Under the pieces are notes generated by a model. It searched no databases. It saw only the letters and a list, made by a program, of their open reading frames with translations, and was not told the origin of the DNA. DNA of 64,000 nt from a bacterium (GTDB lineage Bacteria; SZUA-79; Acidulodesulfobacterales; Acidulodesulfobacteraceae), in assembly GCA_021812245.1 (NCBI GenBank), contig JAKAOK010000006.1, positions 1 through 64,000 of the forward strand, given 5' to 3'. Each line of letters begins with the position of its first letter. Position 1 is the first letter of the stretch. Of this stretch, positions 9,200 through 16,324 are shown piece after piece. Position numbers and translations under genes: made by a program.

Positions 9200-10316
9200 A
9201 TTTAATTTTGATAATGAAGAAGGATATCCTATTCACCCTATTCATTCTATCCATCCATATCCTGCGAAGTTTCCTTCTCAGTTGCCAAGCAAAATATTAG
9301 ACAGATACGCAATTAAAGGACAAACGGTTTTGGATCCATTTTGTGGCTCGGGCACAACTTTAGTTGAGGCAAGAATTTTTGGTGCTAATGCTATAGGGGT
9401 TGATGTGAATGGCCTTTCGGTATTACTTTCTAAGGTTAAATCTACGCCCTTATCGCTTAAACAACTTGATAAAATAAATTTGTTTATTAGTCGTATAAAT
9501 AAAAAAATTTTAGATTGGAAATCTAATAACAGACCGCAAATAAAGGCAAAAGAAATAGAAGGCAGGCATCACTGGTTTCAAGAAAATGTATCGGAGGAAA
9601 TCACTTTTTTATTAAATGAGATTAATAAAGAGAATGAAATTGATGTTCAAGATTTTCTTAAGATTGCTTTATCCTCAATTATTGTAAAGGTTTCTAATCA
9701 GGAGAGTGATACAAGATTTGCTGCTATCCATAAAAATATTCCAGACTATTACACTCTTGAGCGATTTTCCAAAAAACTTTCAGAATATTCTTTAATAATA
9801 GCTGGATTATCAAAAATTATTTCTAAAAAAAACACATTAAATGTTTATAATGCTGACGCTAGAAATCTTGATTTTATAAAAGATTGTTCCATAGATATTA
9901 TTATAACATCTCCTCCATATGCGAATACTTATGACTACTATCTTTACCATAAATTCCGTAAACGTTGGTTAGATATAGATGTAAAATTTGCACAGTATAA
10001 CGAAATCGGCTCGAGGAGAGAATATTCAAGTCTTAAAAAGAAACCAGAAGAATGGAATAATGATTTAATAAAATGTTTTAAAGAAATTTATAGAGTGCTT
10101 AAGGGAAAGCATTTTGCTTTTGTTGTTATTGGTGATAGCGTAATAAAAAAAGATATTATAAAAATTGATAAAATTATATGTGATTTTGCGCCGACAATAG
10201 GTTTTGTAATAAAAAATATTTTGTCCTCTGATTTAGAAAATCATTCAAAAATATTCAACCCATCTTTTGCAAAAAAGGGCAAAAAAGAACATCTTATTAT
10301 TTTACAGAAAATATGA
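9165..10316 (+). CDS. DNA methyltransferase 2 of a type II restriction-modification system
   Basis: A second methyltransferase, 383 residues. It has HPYPAKFPSQLPSKIL (motif X region), DPFCGSGTTLVEA (SAM motif from Asp57) and TSPPYANTYDYY (catalytic SPPY at 249-252). About 170 residues between the motifs would hold the target-recognition region, an order different from the first enzyme. The two enzymes are unrelated outside the motifs, so they probably methylate the two strands of an asymmetric site. The gene overlaps the first methyltransferase at its start and the downstream nuclease by four bases (ATGA). This is typical of a compact, horizontally acquired operon. Confidence 0.88.
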   Translation: MILQTITEEEIKFNFDNEEGYPIHPIHSIHPYPAKFPSQLPSKILDRYAIKGQTVLDPFCGSGTTLVEARIFGANAIGVDVNGLSVLLSKVKSTPLSLKQLDKINLFISRINKKILDWKSNNRPQIKAKEIEGRHHWFQENVSEEITFLLNEINKENEIDVQDFLKIALSSIIVKVSNQESDTRFAAIHKNIPDYYTLERFSKKLSEYSLIIAGLSKIISKKNTLNVYNADARNLDFIKDCSIDIIITSPPYANTYDYYLYHKFRKRWLDIDVKFAQYNEIGSRREYSSLKKKPEEWNNDLIKCFKEIYRVLKGKHFAFVVIGDSVIKKDIIKIDKIICDFAPTIGFVIKNILSSDLENHSKIFNPSFAKKGKKEHLIILQKI

Positions 10317-12121
10317 TTCAAGAAATACGTATTTATTATGAAAGTATAGAGCAAGCATACGATTATCTCCTTCCTATGATAACCGCAGTATTTCATAGAA
10401 ATGATATTATTAAGCTTGTGAAAAGACCCAAAAGAGCATCGCAAGTCCCCAAAGGTTCTCTTTCCGCGATACTATATTTAACAACGCCAGATGCATTAAT
10501 TACTGGCATAGTTGATGAGATTGAATATCCTTTATTATTGATTGAATTCACAGAAGCAGTAAAAACAGAAGATCATGAATTACAACGAACCTATGGTGCT
10601 GTAGCTGCTTATCTTGCAAATATATTCTATATAAAAATATCTGGCCATAAGAAAAGTGAAAAAGAGTTTGGTGGGGCGGAATATAATCCTTACCTAACCC
10701 CTAAAATATTAATAGATACATTTGGTTATGAGGGATTTATAATTGCAGAATGGGCTACCGATGAGACCAAATATAATCTAATAAGAAATAAAAAAGCTCC
10801 ATCCTGTCCTCCATCGATACCCTTAATACAAGATACTATTCAAGCTGCTCTAAGCTCACTTCAGGAAAATGGCGGTGGGTGGTTTTTAAAGTCGTTTGAA
10901 CAACTTAAAAAAAACAAATATTTTATTGAATTTCGTAAAAAAGTGGATGTTGCCGGTGATGCAAAAAAATTACTTTTAGAATGGAAAGCAAGGGAAGAAA
11001 GAAATAAAAATAAAAATAAGATAAGATATTTTGTTAATAAGAGTTGGATAGGGGCCAAAATAAACCGTTTTAGTCATGCAATGGATCCGGATAGGGGTAT
11101 ATTGACATTTATTTCTTTTGTATTTTCTAATACCTATAAGATATTTGGAATATATTCATTAGTTAGACCAAGAGGTGGTAAAATTCTTAAAGGGGAAATG
11201 AATTCTCTTGAGACCTTGCAAGAAAAATTTAAAGAAGCTATAAATAAAGATGGCAGTGGAATACCTAATTGGTTTATTAAAGAATTAAATAAACTGATAA
11301 ATTTAGCAAAATCAAAACAAGAAACTATTGATTTCCAGACAGTATGGGAAAAACATTTTAAAAAGATACGCGAAAATAAAGTTATAACAACTATTGCTTT
11401 CTTTCTTGATGGAATGTATTTAAATCATAATGGGATAAAGGTAAAATGGGATAGACGAAAATTGCTTGGAAAAAAGAAAGGGGATTTTATTGAATTATTA
11501 AAAAATTTCTATTCATTTACTAGTTATTCAAAACCAGCAGAATTAGTTGAAGAAAAAAAAGATGTGAATGAAGATGAAGTCACCTATGCAATTGTTCATA
11601 GAGTTATGTTGCCAAATAATTTTACAATTATTTCTATTTCTTATCCTGGTTCACAAGGAGGAGGAGCCATTTTACCAGAACCAAGTAAAGGGAAGGCCCA
11701 ACCTCGTGAATATCCTGATGTTATAGCAATGCCTCCAAAAATAAACAACAATATTGATGTCATAGTTAACGAAAGCAAAGGAATGTTTAAGCAAAAAGAA
11801 ATAGAAAAAGATATTGAAAAAATATTAAGATATCAATCGGACGAAAAAATTAAAACATCATTAAGCGAAATGCTGGTGATTGCACAGATAATTGATAAAA
11901 ATGATACTTTAAGAAACATAATTATAGGCGTTGCGTTCGGCATATCATCATCATCTAATATTTTAACTACTTGGAACCCTAATGATGTTAATTTTATTTT
12001 TAGGATTACTGACCGCAAAAGATGGTCGATTGGAATATTTTCTGAAACTCTGAAAAGATTAATACCAAACATTGAAGGTGATACAGAATTCCCTATAGTG
12101 TATAAAATTTCCTCAAAATAG
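10313..12121 (+). CDS. Putative restriction endonuclease (unfamiliar family)
   Basis: A 602-residue protein I do not recognise as a named enzyme. Position after two methyltransferases, with a four-base ATGA overlap, argues for a restriction endonuclease. A PD-(D/E)XK signature fits near the C-terminus: Pro468-Asp469 in REYPDVIAMP, then Glu487-Ser488-Lys489 in VIVNESKGMF. A lysine-rich helical region (about 205-245) may bind DNA. The N-terminal part (about 1-160) has its own alpha/beta character with LLLIEFTEAV but no lysine to complete a nuclease motif. Its stop codon abuts the left end of an IS remnant, so the last residues may have been altered. Recognition site unknown. Confidence 0.65.
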   Translation: MIQEIRIYYESIEQAYDYLLPMITAVFHRNDIIKLVKRPKRASQVPKGSLSAILYLTTPDALITGIVDEIEYPLLLIEFTEAVKTEDHELQRTYGAVAAYLANIFYIKISGHKKSEKEFGGAEYNPYLTPKILIDTFGYEGFIIAEWATDETKYNLIRNKKAPSCPPSIPLIQDTIQAALSSLQENGGGWFLKSFEQLKKNKYFIEFRKKVDVAGDAKKLLLEWKAREERNKNKNKIRYFVNKSWIGAKINRFSHAMDPDRGILTFISFVFSNTYKIFGIYSLVRPRGGKILKGEMNSLETLQEKFKEAINKDGSGIPNWFIKELNKLINLAKSKQETIDFQTVWEKHFKKIRENKVITTIAFFLDGMYLNHNGIKVKWDRRKLLGKKKGDFIELLKNFYSFTSYSKPAELVEEKKDVNEDEVTYAIVHRVMLPNNFTIISISYPGSQGGGAILPEPSKGKAQPREYPDVIAMPPKINNNIDVIVNESKGMFKQKEIEKDIEKILRYQSDEKIKTSLSEMLVIAQIIDKNDTLRNIIIGVAFGISSSSNILTTWNPNDVNFIFRITDRKRWSIGIFSETLKRLIPNIEGDTEFPIVYKISSK

Positions 12122-12136
12122 TGTATCAGCCCAAAA

Positions 12137-12165
12137 TTGACTGGAATAAATTTAGGCGCTATAAT
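12137..12165 (+). promoter_or_regulatory. Sigma70-type promoter inside the IS remnant
   Basis: TTGACT at 12137-12142 and TATAAT at 12160-12165, with a 17-base spacer, are followed by CGGAGG eight bases before the orfA ATG. Near-consensus. With orfA broken, it could now drive plsC about 440 bases downstream. Confidence 0.7.
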
Positions 12166-12188
12166 TAAGCCGATCGGAGGTTAAAAAA

Positions 12189-12493
12189 ATGGGATTAAAT
12201 ACAAGAAGAAAGTTTTCTAATGGTGACAAGATTAAAATTCTGCATGAGGGGTCTATTAACAGCGTTCCGCAAACTTTAAGAAAATACGGCATAGGTTAAA
12301 TTTTTATAAATGGAAAAGAGCTTTTATAAGTAATGCTGCAATTTTATTGAACGCTAAATATAAGTATCCCGAATTAATCCGTCCACAGTATGAAAATGAG
12401 AGGCTAAAAGCCCTTATGGGGGGAAAAGAGTTTGAGCTTAAGATAAAAGCTTTTAAAAAAATGCTATTGAAAAATCAGATAAAATTGAATTAG
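12189..12493 (+). pseudogene. IS transposase orfA (helix-turn-helix subunit), frameshifted
   Basis: The first frame starts MGLNTRRKFSNGDKIKILHE and stops at 12297 after YGIG. The protein then resumes in another frame from about 12293 as FYKWKRAFISNAA, continuing through NERLKALMGGKEFELKIKAF to a stop at 12491-12493. Joined, the two parts give a helix-turn-helix and coiled-coil protein of about 100 residues like the small first subunit of IS3-type transposases. One small insertion or deletion near 12295 accounts for the break. No catalytic DDE subunit follows. A programmed frameshift is unlikely, because the break is in the middle of orfA. Confidence 0.75.
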
Positions 12494-12608
12494 CATATAG
12501 CAACAAAGATAAATAACCAAATTTTTATATCTGCCTTTTAAATTTTGCGGTCTGCCTAAATATAAAAATAATTTAATGCTGTCCTGCATTAAGGAGGAAG
12601 GGCTTGCT

Positions 12609-13316
12609 TTGGTATTAAATTTCTTTCTAAGTTTATACTGCTGGATTATTATTTCGGTTTTTACGATAATATTAGGCATACTTGCTATTATAACTTCGTT
12701 TTTTAGCGCAAATGTTTCGCAAAAGATAGCAAGGCTGTGGGGAAAAGTAATATTAAAGCTTTTAGGTATTAAGGTTTACGTTGATGGTTTGGAAAATTTA
12801 GACCCTTCAAAATCCTTTATTATTACCTCTAACCACCAGAGCTATTTCGACATATTCGTTCTTCTCGCGCGTCTTGACCTCGACTTCAGGTTTATCGCCA
12901 AAAAAAGCCTCTTTAAAATCCCCTTTCTCGGGCAGAGTATGAAAAGGCTCGGCTATGTCCCCATAGACAGGGAAAACTTAAGAAGCGCGCTTAAAAGCGT
13001 TAAGAAATCGACCGAACTCCTTAAAAACAAAACCTCTATACTCATTTTTCCCGAAGGCACAAGGTCGCTTGACGGCAGCCTCTCGAGTTTTAAAAAAGGA
13101 GGACTTAATATGTTTTTAAAGCAGGGCAACATGACCGTTCTTCCCGTCGTTATTAAAGGCACCGTAAATATTTTAAGAAAAAACAGCCTGTCCATCCACC
13201 TGGGGCGAAAAGTCGAGCTTCATATTTTAAAACCGCTGAACGCAGCCGAAAAAGGCGGCGGCAATAATATAATCGAAAAAATAGAACAGGAAACCCGCAC
13301 GGTTTTAGGAAATTAA
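12609..13316 (+). CDS. plsC: 1-acyl-sn-glycerol-3-phosphate acyltransferase
   Basis: PlsC transfers an acyl chain to lysophosphatidic acid to make phosphatidic acid at the inner membrane. The HxxxxD motif is NHQSYFD, about residues 75-81. The second substrate motif is FPEGTRS, and block III is GYVPIDRE. The N-terminus is a membrane helix (LNFFLSLYCWIIISVFTII). I prefer TTG 12609 because a perfect AAGGAGGA lies at 12591-12598. The in-frame ATG at 12576 has no ribosome-binding site and would add eleven unrelated residues. About 235 residues is normal. It follows the IS remnant, whose promoter may read into it. Confidence 0.92.
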   Translation: MVLNFFLSLYCWIIISVFTIILGILAIITSFFSANVSQKIARLWGKVILKLLGIKVYVDGLENLDPSKSFIITSNHQSYFDIFVLLARLDLDFRFIAKKSLFKIPFLGQSMKRLGYVPIDRENLRSALKSVKKSTELLKNKTSILIFPEGTRSLDGSLSSFKKGGLNMFLKQGNMTVLPVVIKGTVNILRKNSLSIHLGRKVELHILKPLNAAEKGGGNNIIEKIEQETRTVLGN

Positions 13317-13343
13317 AAATATGAAAATTTTATTAACATTTTC

Positions 13344-13372
13344 TTGAAAAAAGAAGTATCAGATGATAAAAT
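13344..13372 (+). promoter_or_regulatory. Promoter of the AbrB/PIN toxin-antitoxin pair
   Basis: TTGAAA at 13344-13349 and TAAAAT at 13367-13372 are 17 bases apart, which puts the transcript start near 13379. AGGAGA at 13379-13384 then serves the ATG at 13395. The TTG of this -35 box also opens an upstream in-frame extension of the antitoxin, which is therefore unlikely to be translated. Confidence 0.6.
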
Positions 13373-13394
13373 CAATAGTAGGAGAAATTTAAAA

Positions 13395-13616
13395 ATGTCT
13401 GAATTATTAAAAATAGGTAAGAAAGCACAAATAGTTATACCTAAAAAAATTAGAAATAAAATAAACATTAAGGAAGGGGATGAACTCCTTATCGATGCGA
13501 TAGATAATTCAATAATTATAACTTTAGTTCCAAAGGATATTTCCGAATTTGCAGGTATCGCTAAAGGGATTTACCCCAAAAACTATATTGAGAAAATAAG
13601 AAAAGAATGGGATTAA
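13395..13616 (+). CDS. AbrB/MazE-type (SpoVT fold) antitoxin
   Basis: A 73-residue swapped-hairpin DNA-binding protein: LLKIGKKAQIVIPKKIRNKI then IKEGDELLIDAIDNSIIITLVP, the classic AbrB pattern. The short C-terminal tail (FAGIAKGIYPKNYIEKIRKEWD) would bind and neutralise the toxin. The start at 13395 is supported by AGGAGA upstream and by a promoter overlapping the earlier TTG. Its last ten bases overlap the start of the PIN-domain gene, as in VapBC pairs. As a rule such antitoxins repress their own operon. With the toxin broken, the antitoxin may be a relic. Confidence 0.85.
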   Translation: MSELLKIGKKAQIVIPKKIRNKINIKEGDELLIDAIDNSIIITLVPKDISEFAGIAKGIYPKNYIEKIRKEWD

Positions 13617-14011
13617 ATGTTTTTGTAGATTCAAATATAATAATTTATTATCTTGAAAAAAATGAACACTTTTTTCCGTTAGTCTCACCGTATTTCGAAA
13701 AATGCCAAAAAAAAGAGTTAATTTTGTTTACATCTTCCATATCGTTTATGTAAGTGCTAGTTCCGGTTGTTTCAATAAATAACCGCGGTTTGGAAGCTAA
13801 ATACGGCTATCTTTTTAAAAATTTTTTAAAAGTTTTAGATATAGATTTGAACATAGCTAAAATCGGTGCATATATAAAAGGCAAATATAGCATTAAGACG
13901 CCCGATGCATTACAAATAGCGTGCGCAAAGAAAGCAGGTTGTGACGAATTTTTAACGGCCGATGCCGGGATAGACAAAATAAACGAAATCAAAATAAAGA
14001 TAATTAAATAA
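13607..14011 (+). pseudogene. PIN-domain toxin (VapC-like) interrupted by an in-frame TAA
   Basis: Reading from ATG 13607 gives GLNVFVDSNIIIYYLE, with Asp8 as the first PIN acidic residue, up to LFTSSISFM. TAA follows at 13751-13753 (codon 49). The same frame continues with VLVPVVSINNRG, TPDALQIACAKKAG (third acidic residue) and FLTADAGIDKI (fourth), to about 134 residues, full length for a PIN ribonuclease. The family normally has Glu at the position of the stop (xxxEVL). One substitution GAA to TAA would explain it. The alternative is internal restart at GTG 13754, giving a catalytically dead C-terminal half. Confidence 0.8.
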
Positions 14012-14034
14012 ATTAATCAAAATAATCATTATTA

Positions 14035-15699
14035 ATGCCTACATTAAAAGCAATACCCCTTGGCGGACTTGGTGAAATCGGTCTCAATATGATGGTTTAC
14101 GAGACCGAAAAAGCCATTATAATCGTTGATTCCGGTATCATGTTTCCCGAAGATTATATGCTCGGGATAGATATGGTAATCCCCGATATAAGGTATCTAT
14201 ACGACCCCGAAAAAAAGAAAAAGATTAAAGGAATCGTTCTTACCCACGGGCATGAAGACCATATAGGCGCCATACCGTATGTGTTAAGAGAGTTTAATAT
14301 TCCCATATTCGGCACCCCTTTTACTCTCGGAATACTCGAAGAAAAATTGAAAGAACACGATTTGCCTTTCAAAGTATCGCTGTTTACCGTTAAAACCGGA
14401 AATACGATTACTCTCGGCGATTTTGAAATCGAATTTATAAGAGTAGCCCACTCGATAATCGACGGAGCAAGCCTTGCCATAAAAACACCCGTCGGAACTA
14501 TAATCCATACAGGAGATTTCAAGCTTGACCAGACCCTCGAAAAAAATGCCGTAACCGATATAAACAGGCTTGCCCATTACGGAGATAACGGAGTTTTAGC
14601 TTTATTTTCCGATTCCACCAATATAGAAAAAGAAGGTTTTACGATATCGGAAAATGACATAAAAAAGACTTTCAGGAATATTTTCAGGGATAATAACGCA
14701 AGAATTATAGTAGCCTTATTTGCTTCAAATATTCACAGGATTTCGGAGCTCCTTTCCCTCGCCGCAGAATTTAATAAAAAGGTTATATTCAGCGGAAGAA
14801 GCCTTATGACATATACGAAAGTCGCAAGAAAATTAGGGTACTTAAAAATTCCTGAAGATATTTTAATAGACGAAGAAACGATAAGTTATTACAAACCGGA
14901 AGAACTTTTAATACTGACTACCGGCACTCAGGGCGAAGCAATGTCCGCGCTTTCCAGAATTTCGGTGGACGACCATAAATATGTTAAAATCAAGCCTAAC
15001 GACCTCGTTTTAATGTCTTCAAAATTTATCCCGGGAAACGAGAAAGCTATATCTAAAATAATAAACAACCTTTATAAAAGAGGAGCCGAAGTTTATTACG
15101 AAAACATATCCGAGATACACGTATCCGGCCATGCAAGCAAAGAAGAACTTAAACTTATGATAAATATCGTAAAGCCGAAATATTTTATTCCGGTTCACGG
15201 CGAATTGAAACATTTATATCAGCACAAAAAGCTTGCTCTAAGTTCGGGTATTGCGCCCTCGGACGTTTTTGTCCTCGAAAACGGCAACAGCCTTATATTT
15301 ACTGAAGATAAAGAGTGTTTTGTGGGAGAAAACGTTTATGCCGGCAGAATATTCGTCGACGGCAAAGGAATCGGAGACGTCGGCGCCCATACCCTTAAAG
15401 AACGGGCGCATCTTTCCGAAAACGGAATGATTATAGTCCAGCTTGTCGTAGATTCCAAGACGTCGGGTATAATTTCGGGTCCGGATATTGTTTCTAAAGG
15501 ATTTGTATTTGAGGATTATTTTAAAGAACTAAACAGCGTTCTTTATAAATTGGTTATGCATGTAATAGAAGAAAATCAAAAATATGACAGCATCGATTGG
15601 GTTAAAGTTAAAGACGATATAAGGAAGGCTTTAAAAAAATATTTAAATAAGACTATAGACAGGCATCCTTTTATTTTTCCGATGATTACCGAAATTTAA
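14035..15699 (+). CDS. rnj: Ribonuclease J
   Basis: RNase J is a metallo-beta-lactamase/beta-CASP nuclease with endonuclease and 5'-3' exonuclease activity, used in mRNA decay and RNA maturation. The metal motif HGHEDH is at residues 71-76 in LTHGHEDHIGAIPY. The other metal ligands are in HTGDF and FSDSTN. The beta-CASP segment (LFASNIHRI, FSGRSL) and the GTQGEAMSAL and HVSGHA motifs follow, then PVHGELKHLY. The C-terminal domain runs from about 450. The 554 residues are typical. It stands alone after the toxin-antitoxin remnant, 24 bases downstream of it. No ribosome-binding site stands out. Confidence 0.95.
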   Translation: MPTLKAIPLGGLGEIGLNMMVYETEKAIIIVDSGIMFPEDYMLGIDMVIPDIRYLYDPEKKKKIKGIVLTHGHEDHIGAIPYVLREFNIPIFGTPFTLGILEEKLKEHDLPFKVSLFTVKTGNTITLGDFEIEFIRVAHSIIDGASLAIKTPVGTIIHTGDFKLDQTLEKNAVTDINRLAHYGDNGVLALFSDSTNIEKEGFTISENDIKKTFRNIFRDNNARIIVALFASNIHRISELLSLAAEFNKKVIFSGRSLMTYTKVARKLGYLKIPEDILIDEETISYYKPEELLILTTGTQGEAMSALSRISVDDHKYVKIKPNDLVLMSSKFIPGNEKAISKIINNLYKRGAEVYYENISEIHVSGHASKEELKLMINIVKPKYFIPVHGELKHLYQHKKLALSSGIAPSDVFVLENGNSLIFTEDKECFVGENVYAGRIFVDGKGIGDVGAHTLKERAHLSENGMIIVQLVVDSKTSGIISGPDIVSKGFVFEDYFKELNSVLYKLVMHVIEENQKYDSIDWVKVKDDIRKALKKYLNKTIDRHPFIFPMITEI

Positions 15700-15752
15700 T
15701 TTATAAGGCAAAAATAATTTTTTATTTTTTATTATGGTATACTTTATTTAAT

Positions 15753-15781
15753 ATTAATAATTATTAAAGATAATTATTAAT
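15753..15781. promoter_or_regulatory. A+T-only hairpin in the leader of the 22-residue gene
   Basis: ATTAATAATTAT (15753-15764) and ATAATTATTAAT (15770-15781) are exact 12-base complements around a five-base loop (TAAAG). It lies about 40 bases before the small reading frame, after a possible -10 element TATACT at about 15739. It may be an operator or an mRNA-stabilising 5' hairpin. The role is a guess. Confidence 0.4.
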
Positions 15782-15821
15782 TATACCGTTTAATTAATAA
15801 AAGGTAACGGAGGTGATTAAA

Positions 15822-15890
15822 ATGGCATGCGCTTCTAAAAAATCGGCATCTACATCTAAAAGCAAACCTGCAAAAGCAAAAAGCAAATAA
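15822..15890 (+). CDS. 22-residue lysine/serine-rich peptide
   Basis: A very short frame: MACASKKSASTSK, then SKPAKAKSK to TAA. Half of the residues are Lys or Ser, with one Cys and no acidic residue. ACGGAGGTGATTAAAATG gives it one of the strongest ribosome-binding sites in the window (AGGAGGTGAT-like). A 12-bp hairpin lies upstream and a long hairpin follows, so the unit looks like a discrete small transcript. No homologue is recognised; histone-like or nucleic-acid-binding tails have similar composition. It could instead be the translated part of a regulatory RNA. Being so short, it needs expression evidence. Confidence 0.45.
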   Translation: MACASKKSASTSKSKPAKAKSK

Positions 15891-15921
15891 GGAAAGTTTG
15901 CGCTTTTTAGGTTGCCTATCT

Positions 15922-15983
15922 GCAAAACGCTTTTATTCTAAGGTATTTTTACATTTAAATCCTTAAAATTAAAAGCGTTTTGC
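15922..15983. terminator. Long hairpin, probable bidirectional terminator
   Basis: GCAAAACGCTTTTA (15922-15935) pairs perfectly with TAAAAGCGTTTTGC (15970-15983). CTAAGG (15938-15943) can extend the stem with CCTTAA (15961-15966), with one mismatch. It lies between the 22-residue gene on the plus strand and the 83-residue gene ending at 15994 on the minus strand. There is only a loose T-run afterwards, so the efficiency is uncertain. Confidence 0.6.
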
Positions 15984-15993
15984 CGGGGAATTT

Positions 15994-16245
15994 TTATTCT
16001 TCGTCGTTATTATTGTCATTGTCGCCGTCGGTTTTCGACCTGCGCTCTTTCGTCTTTGCGATTCTGTCGTCTATTCTTTTAACAAAACCGTTAAAAACGC
16101 CTTCTATGGCAAAAATTAATTCTTTGTTGGCATTGCCTAAGTGTTCTACTACATCTACGGGAATTCTGTCATATATCCCGTCCACGATTTTGTGCCTTAA
16201 TTCCGACCTCTTTTCTCTGAAAGATTTTTCTTCTTTTAAAAGCAT
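15994..16245 (-). CDS. Conserved-looking small helical protein, function unknown
   Basis: An 83-residue protein, mostly predicted helix: LLKEEKSFREKRSELRHKIV, then HLGNANKELIFAIEGVFNGF, and an Asp/Asn/Glu-rich disordered tail (DGDNDNNNDEE). No membrane segment or catalytic motif. The helix-plus-tail layout resembles small phasin-like or nucleoid-associated helper proteins, but nothing specific can be named. The start is supported by GGAGGTTAAAATG on the minus strand. The leader GGTAACGGAGGT is shared with the small peptide gene at 15822. It ends against the shared hairpin terminator. Confidence 0.7.
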   Translation of the reverse strand: MLLKEEKSFREKRSELRHKIVDGIYDRIPVDVVEHLGNANKELIFAIEGVFNGFVKRIDDRIAKTKERRSKTDGDNDNNNDEE

Positions 16246-16324
16246 TTTAACCTCCGTTACCGAATATCTTAAAATTACATCCTCTTTATTTGATTATAAA
16301 CCCGTTGCCGCTAAAATTCAAATT

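Larger units (their letters stand above)
12122..12493 (+). mobile_element. Truncated insertion sequence remnant (orfA only)
   Basis: Begins immediately after the nuclease stop codon with TGTATCAGCCC, which may be an IS end. It contains a strong promoter, a ribosome-binding site and a frameshifted transposase orfA. No orfB, no right terminal repeat and no target duplication can be seen. The rest of the gap, 12494-12608, shows nothing except A+T-rich sequence and the plsC ribosome-binding site. Confidence 0.6.

Noticed and set aside
10511-10555. N-terminal D68...E78-F-T80 of the nuclease as the catalytic motif
   Set aside because: There is no lysine two residues after the glutamate, whereas PD...ESK at 468-489 is complete.
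12290-12310. Programmed -1 frameshift in the IS transposase
   Set aside because: The break is in the middle of orfA, in the helix-turn-helix region, not at an orfA/orfB junction, and no orfB follows.
13751-13753. Recoding of the stop in the PIN toxin
   Set aside because: The codon is TAA, which is not read as selenocysteine or pyrrolysine; a nonsense mutation is simpler.
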